From: Flavobacterium sp. I-STPP5a
GTDB lineage: Bacteria > Bacteroidota > Bacteroidia > Flavobacteriales > Flavobacteriaceae
Assembly: GCF_009764685.1 (NCBI RefSeq)
Contig: NZ_VHLM01000004.1
Span: 101,201 to 165,200 of the forward strand
DNA: 64,000 nucleotides
Direction: 5' to 3'
Under the pieces are notes generated by a model. The model was given only the letters and a program-made list of their open reading frames with translations. It did no database searches and was not told the origin of the DNA. The translations under genes and the position numbers were made by a program. Shown here piece by piece: positions 35,636 to 44,180 of this stretch (its first letter is position 1; every line of letters begins with the position of its first letter).

Positions 35636-37390
35636 TCAATTCGCCACTGAAAACTGAGAGTCATACAAATTCTTGTAAAAACCACTTTCACGATTAATTA
35701 GTTCTTGATGTGTACCTTGTTCAACAATTAGTCCTTTATCCATCACTACAATTTTGTCAGCGTTTACAATCGTTGCTAAACGATGTGCAATAACAATAGA
35801 GGTTCGGCCTTTAGTAATGGTTTCGGTAGCACGCTGAATCAATTCCTCGGAGTAAGTATCTATAGAGGATGTGGCTTCGTCAAGAATTAAGATACTTGGG
35901 TTACTCACATAAGCTCTCAAGAATGCAATTAATTGGCGTTGACCAGAGGAAAGCATTACGCCACGTTCCTTAACATCAAAATCATAATTATCAGGCAAAC
36001 TCATGATAAATTCATGCACTCCAATTTTTTTGGCTGCAGCCAATATTTGTTCGCGATCAATTTCAGGATTATGTAAGGTAATATTATTAAAAATAGTATC
36101 AGCAAAAAGGAAAACATCCTGCAATACTACCGCAATTTGCTTTCGTAACGAGCCCAAAGTATAATTTTCAATATTTTGATTATCAATATATATGGAGCCG
36201 CTATTGATTTCGTAAAAACGATTTAGTAAGTTGATAATAGTAGATTTCCCTGCACCCGTAGAGCCTACAATGGCAATTGTTTGTCCAGCGTTTACTTCTA
36301 AATTAATTCCTTTAATGACTTCTTCATCAGGAATATAACCAAAACGAACTTTATTAAATTCAATATTTCCTTTAAAAATTGGCGCCTCAAGAATACCTGT
36401 ATCTTGTATTTGATCTTGGGTGTCTAAAATATCAAAAACACGGTTGGCAGCAATCATTCCTAGTTGCATCTCATTGAATTTATCGGCAATTTGTCTCAAG
36501 GGATTGAATAACATTCCAATAAACATGGTGTATGAAAATAAATCACCAAAAGTGGTGAAATTGTCTCCGTTTAATATTTTGATTCCGCCGTAAAGCACAA
36601 TAAAACCAAGAGTTAATGACGAAATAATATCAGCAATAGGGAAGAAGATAGAGTTGTATAAAATGGTTTTTATCCACGCTTTCTTGTGCTTGTCATTTAT
36701 CTCTTTGAACTTTTCTAACTCAATATTTTCTCTATTAAAGAGTTGAACAATCTTCATGCCTGTAACTCGCTCTTGTACAAAGGAATTCATATTGGCAATT
36801 TGAGTACGCACTTCCTCAAAAGCAACTTGCATTTTCTTTTGGAAAATTCTCGTTACAAAAACCAGTATTGGCATGGCTACAATCACAATCCAGGTCAAGG
36901 TCCAGTTCATATAAAACATAAAACCCAGCACCACAACCATTTTCATCAAGTCACTAATAATCATGAACAAACCTTGACTAAAAATTCGTGCAATGGATTC
37001 AATATCAGAAACGGATCGCGTCACCAATTGCCCTACAGGAACGTGGTCAAAATATTTCATTCGGAAACTTAAAATGTGCTGAAAAAGTTTGGTACGAATG
37101 TCTTTTACAATGTCTTGACCCAGCCAGTTGGCCCAAAAGACAAAGTAAAATTGTGAAAACACCTCTAATAAAAGCACAATCCCCATTAAGATTACATACA
37201 TCAATAATCCTTTTTGATCTTGTGTAGCAATGTAACCATCAACGGTTTGTTTTAATAAATATGGTCGTAACGCTGCAAATATTGACAATGAAATAGCAAA
37301 AATAACTACTCCATTAAATCGCCATTGGTAAGGTTTTGTAAATTTTAATATTCTTTTAAATAATCGTGTATCAAATGCTTTTGCTTTCAT
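35636..37390 (-). CDS. ABC exporter, fused permease and ATPase
   Basis: A 584-residue half-transporter of the MsbA/multidrug type that works as a dimer in the inner membrane. Six membrane segments (about 20-300) are followed by an ATPase with Walker A GSTGAGKST (376-384), Q-loop (VVLQDVFLF), signature LSSGQ (480-484), Walker B LILDEATS (501-508) and H536. The substrate is not predictable. truA lies upstream on the same strand, with a heptad-repeat tract in the 63-base gap. Confidence 0.93.
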   Translation of the reverse strand: MKAKAFDTRLFKRILKFTKPYQWRFNGVVIFAISLSIFAALRPYLLKQTVDGYIATQDQKGLLMYVILMGIVLLLEVFSQFYFVFWANWLGQDIVKDIRTKLFQHILSFRMKYFDHVPVGQLVTRSVSDIESIARIFSQGLFMIISDLMKMVVVLGFMFYMNWTLTWIVIVAMPILVFVTRIFQKKMQVAFEEVRTQIANMNSFVQERVTGMKIVQLFNRENIELEKFKEINDKHKKAWIKTILYNSIFFPIADIISSLTLGFIVLYGGIKILNGDNFTTFGDLFSYTMFIGMLFNPLRQIADKFNEMQLGMIAANRVFDILDTQDQIQDTGILEAPIFKGNIEFNKVRFGYIPDEEVIKGINLEVNAGQTIAIVGSTGAGKSTIINLLNRFYEINSGSIYIDNQNIENYTLGSLRKQIAVVLQDVFLFADTIFNNITLHNPEIDREQILAAAKKIGVHEFIMSLPDNYDFDVKERGVMLSSGQRQLIAFLRAYVSNPSILILDEATSSIDTYSEELIQRATETITKGRTSIVIAHRLATIVNADKIVVMDKGLIVEQGTHQELINRESGFYKNLYDSQFSVAN

Positions 37391-37402
37391 ATTTTTTCTT
37401 TA

Positions 37403-37458
37403 AGCCTTATGCTTTAGGCTTTAGGCATAATGCGTAAAGCTTACAGCCTGAAGCTATA
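37403..37458. repeat. Degenerate 7-base tandem repeat, eight units
   Basis: Eight heptads in register: AGCCTTA, TGCTTTA, GGCTTTA, GGCATAA, TGCGTAA, AGCTTAC, AGCCTGA, AGCTATA. Positions 2-3 are GC in all eight. The last unit covers the TAG stop of truA (37454-37456). Same period and same placement as the tract at 5283-5338, but a different consensus. Confidence 0.65.
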
Positions 37459-38191
37459 AATAATCGTACTCTATTTTGGTTAAATACAAACCATGTGCTG
37501 GAACCGAAATCCCGGCCTTATCTCTGTTTTTACTAGCAATAATGGCTGTAAAATCATCGAGTGTAATTTTATGCAACCCCACATTGATCAACGTACCTAC
37601 TATGGCACGCACCATATTACGTAAAAACCTATTTGCTGAAACGGTAAAAACCAACGAATTGTTGTCTTTTTGTGTCCAATGCGCTTCATAAATAGTACAA
37701 TCGAAGGTATTTACATCAGTGTTTACTTTGGAAAAACATTGAAAATCAGTGTGTTCAAACAGAATTTGTGCTGCTTGATTCATGAGCTCAATATCTAACG
37801 TTTGATGAAAGTACCAACTCTTATCTTGTAAAAATACATCTTTAAAAGTATGAATGTGATATTCGTAAGTTCTTTTAGTAGCATCAAACCGAGTGTGTGC
37901 ATCATCATGAACTGCTATAAGGTTATAAATTACGATATCTTTGGGTAAATAAGAATTGAGTTTGTGAAGCAAGCTCGTTTTATTAAATGATTTTTCTATG
38001 TCAAAATGAGCATACATTTCTCTGGCGTGAACTCCAGTATCAGTCCTTCCAGCACCCATAAGATTTAGAGGTGTGTTTAACAATACCGAAAAGGCTTTGT
38101 TCATTGTTTCTTGAACAGAGGCTGCATTGGGCTGAAATTGCCATCCGTGGTAATGCGTGCCATTGTATGCAAATTTAACGAAATATCTCAA
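37454..38191 (-). CDS. truA: tRNA pseudouridine synthase A
   Basis: Makes pseudouridine at positions 38-40 of the tRNA anticodon arm. The catalytic Asp lies in GAGRTDTGVHA, with YHGWQFQP near the N-terminus and NRFLRNMVRAIVG further on. The start chosen is a TTG at 38191, which gives the family's usual N-terminus (M)RYFVKF. An in-frame ATG at 38248 would add a 19-residue Lys-rich extension without family support. About 245 residues, a normal length. Confidence 0.88.
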   Translation of the reverse strand: MRYFVKFAYNGTHYHGWQFQPNAASVQETMNKAFSVLLNTPLNLMGAGRTDTGVHAREMYAHFDIEKSFNKTSLLHKLNSYLPKDIVIYNLIAVHDDAHTRFDATKRTYEYHIHTFKDVFLQDKSWYFHQTLDIELMNQAAQILFEHTDFQCFSKVNTDVNTFDCTIYEAHWTQKDNNSLVFTVSANRFLRNMVRAIVGTLINVGLHKITLDDFTAIIASKNRDKAGISVPAHGLYLTKIEYDYL

Positions 38192-38320
38192 CAGTTTTTT
38201 TTTGATGTTACAAAGATACTTATTAATTTTTGTGCTAGGAAGTTGCAAACTGCCAAAATTTGTTAAGAATGATTACGATTTCATTATTGATCCAAGAATG
38301 GCTATTTTTACCGAAAATTC

Positions 38321-38420
38321 TAGCCCAGATAGCAGCGGTATCTCCCGATTTTAGAAAACAAGGCTTTTTAGCCGTAGTTTTTTTGATCGGGAATAAAGCG
38401 GATAGCTGGAAAAAGCTCCT
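38321..38420 (+). ncRNA. Structured 100-base intergenic element, Flavo-1-like
   Basis: Long-range stem TCCCGAT (38343-38349) with ATCGGGA (38386-38392), and a nested hairpin GGCT (38362-38365) with AGCC (38370-38373). The outer parts, TAGCCCAGATAGCAGCGG and AAGCGGATAGCTGGAA, also partly pair. The words GATAG..AGCGG and AGCGGATAGC..AGCTCC are ones I associate with the dispersed Flavo-1 RNA motif of Flavobacteria. That identification is from memory. It lies just upstream of the phosphodiesterase gene and downstream of divergent truA. Confidence 0.5.
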
Positions 38421-38434
38421 AAAAAAAACTTAAA

Positions 38435-38932
38435 TTGAAAAAAATCCTTTTACTATCGGATACGCACAGTCATATAGACGATGCCATTTTAAAATATGTG
38501 AACCAAGCTGATGAAGTGTGGCATGCTGGCGATATAGGTAACCTCATTGTTACTGATGCAATACAGAAAGTAAAACCTTTGCACGCGGTGTATGGTAATA
38601 TTGATGATGCGCAGGCCCGAATGGAATTTCCATTACACAACCGATTTATGTGTGAAGGAGTTGATGTGTGGATTACCCATATTGGCGGTTATCCCGGGAA
38701 ATATAATGCTAGTATCAGGGAAGAACTACTTGTAAATCCTCCGAAAATATTTATTTGTGGCCATTCTCATATTTTGAAAGTGATTTTTGATAAAAAATTG
38801 AATCTTTTGCACCTTAATCCTGGAGCTGCAGGAGTGAGTGGATTTCATCAAGTACGCACTATGTTACGCTTTGTAATTGATGGGGATAAGATTAAAGATA
38901 TGGAAATTATTGAGTTGGGTAAACGGGGTTAG
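38435..38932 (+). CDS. YfcE/MJ0936-type metallophosphoesterase
   Basis: A 165-residue binuclear metallophosphodiesterase. Metal ligands are visible in order: SDTHSH (D9, H11), AGDIGN (D37), GNID, THIGG and GHSHI. The start is TTG at 38435, directly before KKILLLSDTH, and no ATG fits. The 3' end overlaps the convergent kinase gene by 26 bases. Substrate is unknown; relatives hydrolyse phosphodiesters in vitro. Confidence 0.88.
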   Translation: MKKILLLSDTHSHIDDAILKYVNQADEVWHAGDIGNLIVTDAIQKVKPLHAVYGNIDDAQARMEFPLHNRFMCEGVDVWITHIGGYPGKYNASIREELLVNPPKIFICGHSHILKVIFDKKLNLLHLNPGAAGVSGFHQVRTMLRFVIDGDKIKDMEIIELGKRG

Positions 38933-40634
38933 AATTTTTTTTATGATAGTGTATGGGTACTTCAATGCTCACGGTTGTACCCCAATTGAGTTTTGAATCT
39001 ATATAAAAAATCCCTTTCAAGTTGTTGATTCTAGACTTAATTTGGTTGATACCAAAACCCTCAAGAATATGAAAGTTAGAAGAATCAAAACCTTTTCCGT
39101 TATCAATAATTTTTATGTGCAAACTATCATTACTTTCGTCAAGAGACACAATAGATTGACTAGCTGTACTGTGTTTGATAGTGTTGTTTATGAGCTCCAT
39201 AATGATGAAATAGATTTTCATTTCGAAGTCTTCGTTATAGCGAGTATTTCGATCTACAGAACTATTAAAAACAAAATTTAGTATAGAGTTTGTGTTTTTT
39301 TCGCATAAATCTTCAAGTGCGTCAAAGAGGCCAAAACGAACTAGTAGTGAAGGCATTAATTCATGAGATAAGTCCCTAACTTGATCGTGAGCGTTTTCAA
39401 GAATTTGTTTTGTTTTAGTAATTTCAACAGGAAAATTTTGAGTTTGATTTGTAAATGCTTGTAATTGCATTCCCGCAGATGATAATAGAGCACTTATGTT
39501 GTCATGTAAAAAAGAAGCTATTTTTTTACGTTCTAGTTCTTGACCATTAATGGAGGCATTTAAGATGTTTTCTTGAACCTTGCTTTGTAAATCGGTAATT
39601 TTACTTTTGTGTTGTAACTTGGCGTTTAAAGTTAAAATATAAAATACTACAGAAAGTAATAGGAGAATTATTGCTACAACAATTACAATTTTTTTATTGC
39701 GGTATTGTTCTTCTAATAATTCTATTTGCTTTGTCTTGAACTCATTTTCAATTTTGTCTATTTCACGCTTGTATTCGTCAATTTCAAGATTTATGCCGGC
39801 TACATTTGCTTTTTTCAGCTTTTCCTCGTCTTTTAATTCCTCGGTCAATTTAATGTACGAGTCAAGGTGAGAATATGCTTTTTTATAATTTCCAGTTTTT
39901 ATTAAAAATTTAGAATATTCATGATAAGAAAATGATAAATCTGATTTTTCGTTACCTTGATTTCCTAATCTAATGGCATTTTCAAAGTAGTATGTGGCTT
40001 TTTTAGTATCGTTAATACTAGAATAATACATTCCGTTAAGCATATTTATGGCCACAATAGTAGATGCATCTCCATCCTTTTTATGGTTTTTATTAATGTA
40101 ATCTAGATAGGGATAGCCATTTTTAAAATCACCAATATCAAAGTATGCCCAGGTAATATTGAGTTTAGTGAATAGAATTTGATAAACATCATTAATTTTA
40201 GTACTGTATTCTAATGATTTTTTGTAGTAATAAACACCTTTTTTATATTGTTTTTTGTCAAAACAATAAATATTTCCCAAATTGTTGTGTAGGTTGTTTT
40301 TTAAAACATCATTATTCGTTCTGTTAGCATATGTTAAACCTTTATTATAGTAGTAAAATGCTTTATCAGTCTCGGAAAATTCATCAAAATTTGCAGCAAT
40401 AGTATTGTAGCAAAAAGCAATTAAGAAGTCGTTTTTTAATTGAATAGCCTTGCTAAGTGCAAATCTTGATTGTATTAATGATTTTTCATAATTGCCCTCT
40501 CGCATGAGAAATAGAGCTTTGTTTGCAAGCATAGTAACGTCCTTGATTGTTAATGGTTTATCATCTGCCAATAAGGAAGTAGGTAGGATACTTAAAATAA
40601 AAAAAAAGAGAATTGTGATTTGCTTGTTTAACAT
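38907..40634 (-). CDS. TPR-containing membrane sensor histidine kinase
   Basis: A 575-residue kinase. Signal sequence (1-23), a periplasmic region of five or more TPR-like helical repeats (about 35-265), a coiled coil (270-312), one membrane segment (315-336), then a HisKA_3 domain with the phosphorylated His377 in IASFLHDNISALL and a HATPase domain (LINNTIKHS, DNGKGFD). The LuxR-type regulator upstream on the same strand is its partner. The TPR sensor suggests detection of a protein or peptide signal, which is an inference. Confidence 0.9.
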   Translation of the reverse strand: MLNKQITILFFFILSILPTSLLADDKPLTIKDVTMLANKALFLMREGNYEKSLIQSRFALSKAIQLKNDFLIAFCYNTIAANFDEFSETDKAFYYYNKGLTYANRTNNDVLKNNLHNNLGNIYCFDKKQYKKGVYYYKKSLEYSTKINDVYQILFTKLNITWAYFDIGDFKNGYPYLDYINKNHKKDGDASTIVAINMLNGMYYSSINDTKKATYYFENAIRLGNQGNEKSDLSFSYHEYSKFLIKTGNYKKAYSHLDSYIKLTEELKDEEKLKKANVAGINLEIDEYKREIDKIENEFKTKQIELLEEQYRNKKIVIVVAIILLLLSVVFYILTLNAKLQHKSKITDLQSKVQENILNASINGQELERKKIASFLHDNISALLSSAGMQLQAFTNQTQNFPVEITKTKQILENAHDQVRDLSHELMPSLLVRFGLFDALEDLCEKNTNSILNFVFNSSVDRNTRYNEDFEMKIYFIIMELINNTIKHSTASQSIVSLDESNDSLHIKIIDNGKGFDSSNFHILEGFGINQIKSRINNLKGIFYIDSKLNWGTTVSIEVPIHYHKKNSNPVYPTQ

Positions 40635-40706
40635 GCTGCTACTTTTATTATTTATTGCATTTAAAATCCATTACTAAGGCTATTTAAATAGCGTTTTGAT
40701 GATATT

Positions 40707-41369
40707 TTAAGATTTTATAAGCTTGTTTTTGAGTGCATATTTAACTAGGCTAATAGAGTTTTTTGCATTTAATTTTTTCATAATATTTTTACGATGCGTT
40801 TCTACAGTATTCATACTGATGAAAAGTTGATCACTAATCTCTTTTCCGCTAAATTCAAGGGCAATTAATGTTATAATCTCAAGTTCTCTATCTGTTAATA
40901 TAAAATCTCCGTTTTGATCAAGCTTGTTTAATTTTGGATTTTCTTTGGTAGCAGAACTAAATATTTTCTCTCTAACAGACCTACAAAAATATTCTTCCCC
41001 ATTGTGAACAGCTTGAATGGCTTCAACAATATTTTCTCCTGCACATTTCTTGGTTAAATAGCCACTTGAACCTAATTTCATAACCTCTTTAATGATTCTT
41101 AAATCATCATGACTAGATAAAATTATAATCTTACAAGGGAATCCTTTTGAAGCAAACTCTTTAATGACTTGTATGCCGTCTTTCTCGGGCATATTGATAT
41201 CCAATACTAATATATCAGAACTGTTTTGAATAACTTCTTGATACAAATTAGATCCATTTATTGAAAAACCAACGACTTCAAAGTGGGGGTTAGTGTTGAG
41301 TAGCGTTTTAATACCATCAATTAATATTTGATGGTCATCTGCAAGGTGAATTCGGATTTTATCAGGCAT
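40707..41369 (-). CDS. LuxR/NarL-family response regulator
   Basis: A 220-residue regulator. The receiver domain has D11/D12, phosphorylated D57 in LVLDINMPEKDG, and Ser/Lys further on (ILSSHD, LTKKCA). The C-terminal HTH (LTDRELEIITLIALEFSGKE to VETHRKNIMKKLNAKN) binds DNA. It lies 72 bases upstream of the TPR kinase gene, so the two form a two-component pair with its own -7 box. Confidence 0.92.
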   Translation of the reverse strand: MPDKIRIHLADDHQILIDGIKTLLNTNPHFEVVGFSINGSNLYQEVIQNSSDILVLDINMPEKDGIQVIKEFASKGFPCKIIILSSHDDLRIIKEVMKLGSSGYLTKKCAGENIVEAIQAVHNGEEYFCRSVREKIFSSATKENPKLNKLDQNGDFILTDRELEIITLIALEFSGKEISDQLFISMNTVETHRKNIMKKLNAKNSISLVKYALKNKLIKS

Positions 41370-41395
41370 AAACTTTTAGTATAATCAAATATATA

Positions 41396-41403
41396 AAAAA
41401 TAA
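41396..41403 (-). promoter_or_regulatory. Candidate -7 box of the LuxR-type regulator gene
   Basis: TATATTTG on the minus strand (41403-41396), 27 bases before the ATG at 41369. Confidence 0.4.
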
Positions 41404-41531
41404 CAGATACTAATTTAATTTTATATTTATTTTTTCTTACAAAATTTTGAAAATTGAATGTAATTGAAATGTTTGTCAAATGATAACAATGTAGTGCATT
41501 AATTTAGCGTATCATTTTAATTAGTCACAAA

Positions 41532-41557
41532 AAAACCCGAAAATTAATTCGGGTTTT
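41532..41557 (-). terminator. Terminator of the DUF4293 gene
   Basis: AAAACCCGAA (41532-41541) pairs perfectly with TTCGGGTTTT (41548-41557) around loop AATTAA. Confidence 0.8.
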
Positions 41558-41587
41558 CTTCGCACTAATAAATAAAAAATTATAGTA

Positions 41588-42001
41588 TTACCTCAATCTG
41601 TCCACAGATTTTACAAGATTTTCATCTTTCTTGATCGCCTTATTAGCCAAAACTAAAAACACGATAGCAAGTACAGGTAGAAACATCCCAATACCTTTCT
41701 CAGAAACAGCAGGTGTTTCTCCAGATACATTTAGCGAACGATACACAAACAATACTAATAAAATCATATTTAATATGATATTCAACCTGCCCATGACAAA
41801 TTGATTTTGTCTCTTTTTGAATGAAATGATACTCACTAATGTCAGCATGGTACTGAGTCCAAGAATGATGGTGTAAATTTGATTTTGCATAAAGTAATAT
41901 GCTTTTCCATCATTTAAGGTCCATAGTGGCAAGAAAAACAATAAAACACCAGTCATAATAAATACTAATGCTAGGTATATGGTCTGAATTCTTTGTATCA
42001 T
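41588..42001 (-). CDS. DUF4293 membrane protein
   Basis: A 137-residue protein with four membrane segments. The N-terminus MIQRIQTIYLALVFI is characteristic of DUF4293, a Bacteroidota family of unknown function. It lies divergent from rho, an arrangement I recall from other Flavobacteriia. It has its own -7 box and terminator. Confidence 0.83.
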   Translation of the reverse strand: MIQRIQTIYLALVFIMTGVLLFFLPLWTLNDGKAYYFMQNQIYTIILGLSTMLTLVSIISFKKRQNQFVMGRLNIILNMILLVLFVYRSLNVSGETPAVSEKGIGMFLPVLAIVFLVLANKAIKKDENLVKSVDRLR

Positions 42002-42018
42002 TTTTTAAATTTGTTTTA

Positions 42019-42026
42019 CAAAAATA
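42019..42026 (-). promoter_or_regulatory. Candidate -7 box of the DUF4293 gene
   Basis: TATTTTTG on the minus strand (42026-42019), 17 bases before the ATG. Confidence 0.4.
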
Positions 42027-42184
42027 TATTTTCTTTTTTTAAAATACTATTGTTTGCAAGTTTTTTATTCGTATTATTGCATCATAAAACCGTAATAACT
42101 TCATACTGCGGTCTGTTGATTTGAAAAATTACCACCTATCTTTTATAATATCTCCAAAAAATTAATTAAATTCCTAGAACATTC

Positions 42185-43942
42185 ATGTTTGATATTTCTG
42201 CATTAAAAGAAATGAAGCTTTCTGAGCTTCAAGAAATTGCTAAATTAGCAAAAACCATAAAGTTTAACGGTGTAAAAAAAGAAACATTAATTGGGCTAAT
42301 ACTAGAGCAGCAAGCAGTTAGTAAAGCACCAGAGACTGTTGCAAAACCTAGTGAATTTCTTGAAGAAGAAAAAACTAAAAGAACAAGAATACTTCCTGCG
42401 AAAAAAGTACCCATTCAAAAAAACGAAAAAAGTACCCTTTTTGAAAATGATACAAACCTAACTCCTGAATTAATTACTACTATTACTCCTGATAACGAAG
42501 TAGCAACAGTTGTAAAAACTGAGGACATTCCAGCAGTGCCAAGTAATATTGAGGAGGATAGTGTTAAGCAAGGGAAAGCTATAAAATTTAATAAATCAGC
42601 ATACGAGAAAAAGATAGCTTTAAAGAAAAATAAGGAAGAAGTTAAAACAGTAGAAAAAGAGCCAGAAACGGTAGTTGAAGATGTTTCTGCTGTAAAAAAT
42701 GACTTACCTATTGTTACAAAAAAAATAAATCCGAATCAGCTCAATAAGCAAAATACTAACGGAAACGTAAATCAAAATCCGAATTTTAAAAACAAAAAAA
42801 GCAATTTTGCTGCTGCAGATTTTGAGTTTGATGGAATTATAGAAAGCGAAGGAGTTCTAGAAATGATGCCTGATGGTTATGGTTTCTTGCGATCTTCGGA
42901 TTACAATTACTTAGCATCACCAGATGATATTTATTTATCTACTTCACAAATTAGACTTTTTGGATTAAAAACAGGAGATACAGTAAAAGGAGTTGTACGT
43001 CCGCCAAAAGAAGGAGAGAAGTTTTTTCCATTGGTACGCGTTTTAAAAATCAACGGACACGATCCTCAAGTAGTTCGTGATAGAGTTTCATTTGAACACT
43101 TAACACCAGTTTTTCCATCAGAGAAATTCAAATTAGCCGAAAAGCAAAGTACTGTTTCAACCCGCATCATCGATTTGTTTTCTCCAATAGGAAAAGGACA
43201 GCGTGGTATGATTGTAGCACAACCAAAAACAGGTAAAACCATGTTGCTTAAGGAAATTGCAAATGCTATTGCTGCCAATCATCCTGAAGTTTATTTGATC
43301 GTTCTATTAATTGACGAGCGTCCAGAGGAAGTCACAGATATGCAACGTAGTGTACGTGGTGAAGTAATTGCATCTACTTTTGACAGAGAACCACAAGAGC
43401 ACGTGAAAATTGCTAACATTGTTCTTGAAAAAGCTAAGAGATTAGTAGAATGTGGTCATGATGTTGTTATTTTATTAGATTCCATTACCCGTTTGGCTAG
43501 AGCGTATAATACTGTTCAACCTGCATCTGGTAAAGTATTAAGTGGTGGTGTTGATGCGAACGCGCTACAAAAACCAAAACGTTTTTTTGGAGCTGCTCGT
43601 AATGTAGAAAATGGAGGGTCTCTCAGTATTATTGCTACAGCTTTAACTGAAACAGGATCTAAAATGGATGAAGTTATTTTTGAAGAGTTTAAAGGTACTG
43701 GTAATATGGAGTTGCAATTGGATCGTAAAATTGCGAATAAACGTATTTTCCCAGCAATTGACTTAACATCATCAAGTACAAGACGTGATGACTTATTATT
43801 AGATCAAAAAACATTACAAAGAATGTGGATTATGAGAAAATACCTTTCTGATATGAATCCTATTGAAGCCATGGACTTTGTAAACGACCGATTTAAGAAA
43901 ACTAAAAACAACGAGGAGTTTTTAATTTCCATGAATGATTAA
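42185..43942 (+). CDS. rho: Transcription termination factor Rho
   Basis: A 585-residue hexameric RNA helicase. Rho-N domain (1-42), then a low-complexity Lys/Glu/Asn-rich insertion (about 45-210), the cold-shock-like RNA-binding domain (about 215-290, [16 protein letters not shown]) and the ATPase with Walker A QPKTGKT (346-352), Walker [14 protein letters not shown] and the Q-loop region. The insertion makes it about 165 residues longer than E. coli Rho, as is common in Bacteroidota. A terminator follows. Confidence 0.95.
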   Translation: MFDISALKEMKLSELQEIAKLAKTIKFNGVKKETLIGLILEQQAVSKAPETVAKPSEFLEEEKTKRTRILPAKKVPIQKNEKSTLFENDTNLTPELITTITPDNEVATVVKTEDIPAVPSNIEEDSVKQGKAIKFNKSAYEKKIALKKNKEEVKTVEKEPETVVEDVSAVKNDLPIVTKKINPNQLNKQNTNGNVNQNPNFKNKKSNFAAADFEFDGIIESEGVLEMMPDGYGFLRSSDYNYLASPDDIYLSTSQIRLFGLKTGDTVKGVVRPPKEGEKFFPLVRVLKINGHDPQVVRDRVSFEHLTPVFPSEKFKLAEKQSTVSTRIIDLFSPIGKGQRGMIVAQPKTGKTMLLKEIANAIAANHPEVYLIVLLIDERPEEVTDMQRSVRGEVIASTFDREPQEHVKIANIVLEKAKRLVECGHDVVILLDSITRLARAYNTVQPASGKVLSGGVDANALQKPKRFFGAARNVENGGSLSIIATALTETGSKMDEVIFEEFKGTGNMELQLDRKIANKRIFPAIDLTSSSTRRDDLLLDQKTLQRMWIMRKYLSDMNPIEAMDFVNDRFKKTKNNEEFLISMND

Positions 43943-43978
43943 ATTTTATTTAAACATTTAAGTTGTACTAAAATACCT

Positions 43979-44008
43979 AACCCAAAAGAATTTCTTTTGG
44001 GTTTTTTT
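43979..44008 (+). terminator. Terminator of rho
   Basis: AACCCAAAAGA (43979-43989) pairs perfectly with TCTTTTGGGTT (43993-44003) around a three-base loop, followed by a T run to 44008. Confidence 0.85.
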
Positions 44009-44144
44009 ATGTTTTTTATCAACTCTAAAACTAAATTAGAAAAAAAACAAAACTTCGTTTTAATATATCTAACCATGTCTTTTTATTAGTTGTTAATTAA
44101 TTGTTAAATGGAATAATATAATTCAGTAAAGCTTGATTTACATT

Positions 44145-44152
44145 TATTTTTG
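44145..44152 (+). promoter_or_regulatory. Candidate -7 box of the metalloprotease gene
   Basis: TATTTTTG matches TAnnTTTG, 28 bases before the ATG at 44181. Confidence 0.4.
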
Positions 44153-44180
44153 ATAGCAGATAACCAATAAAAACTAATAA

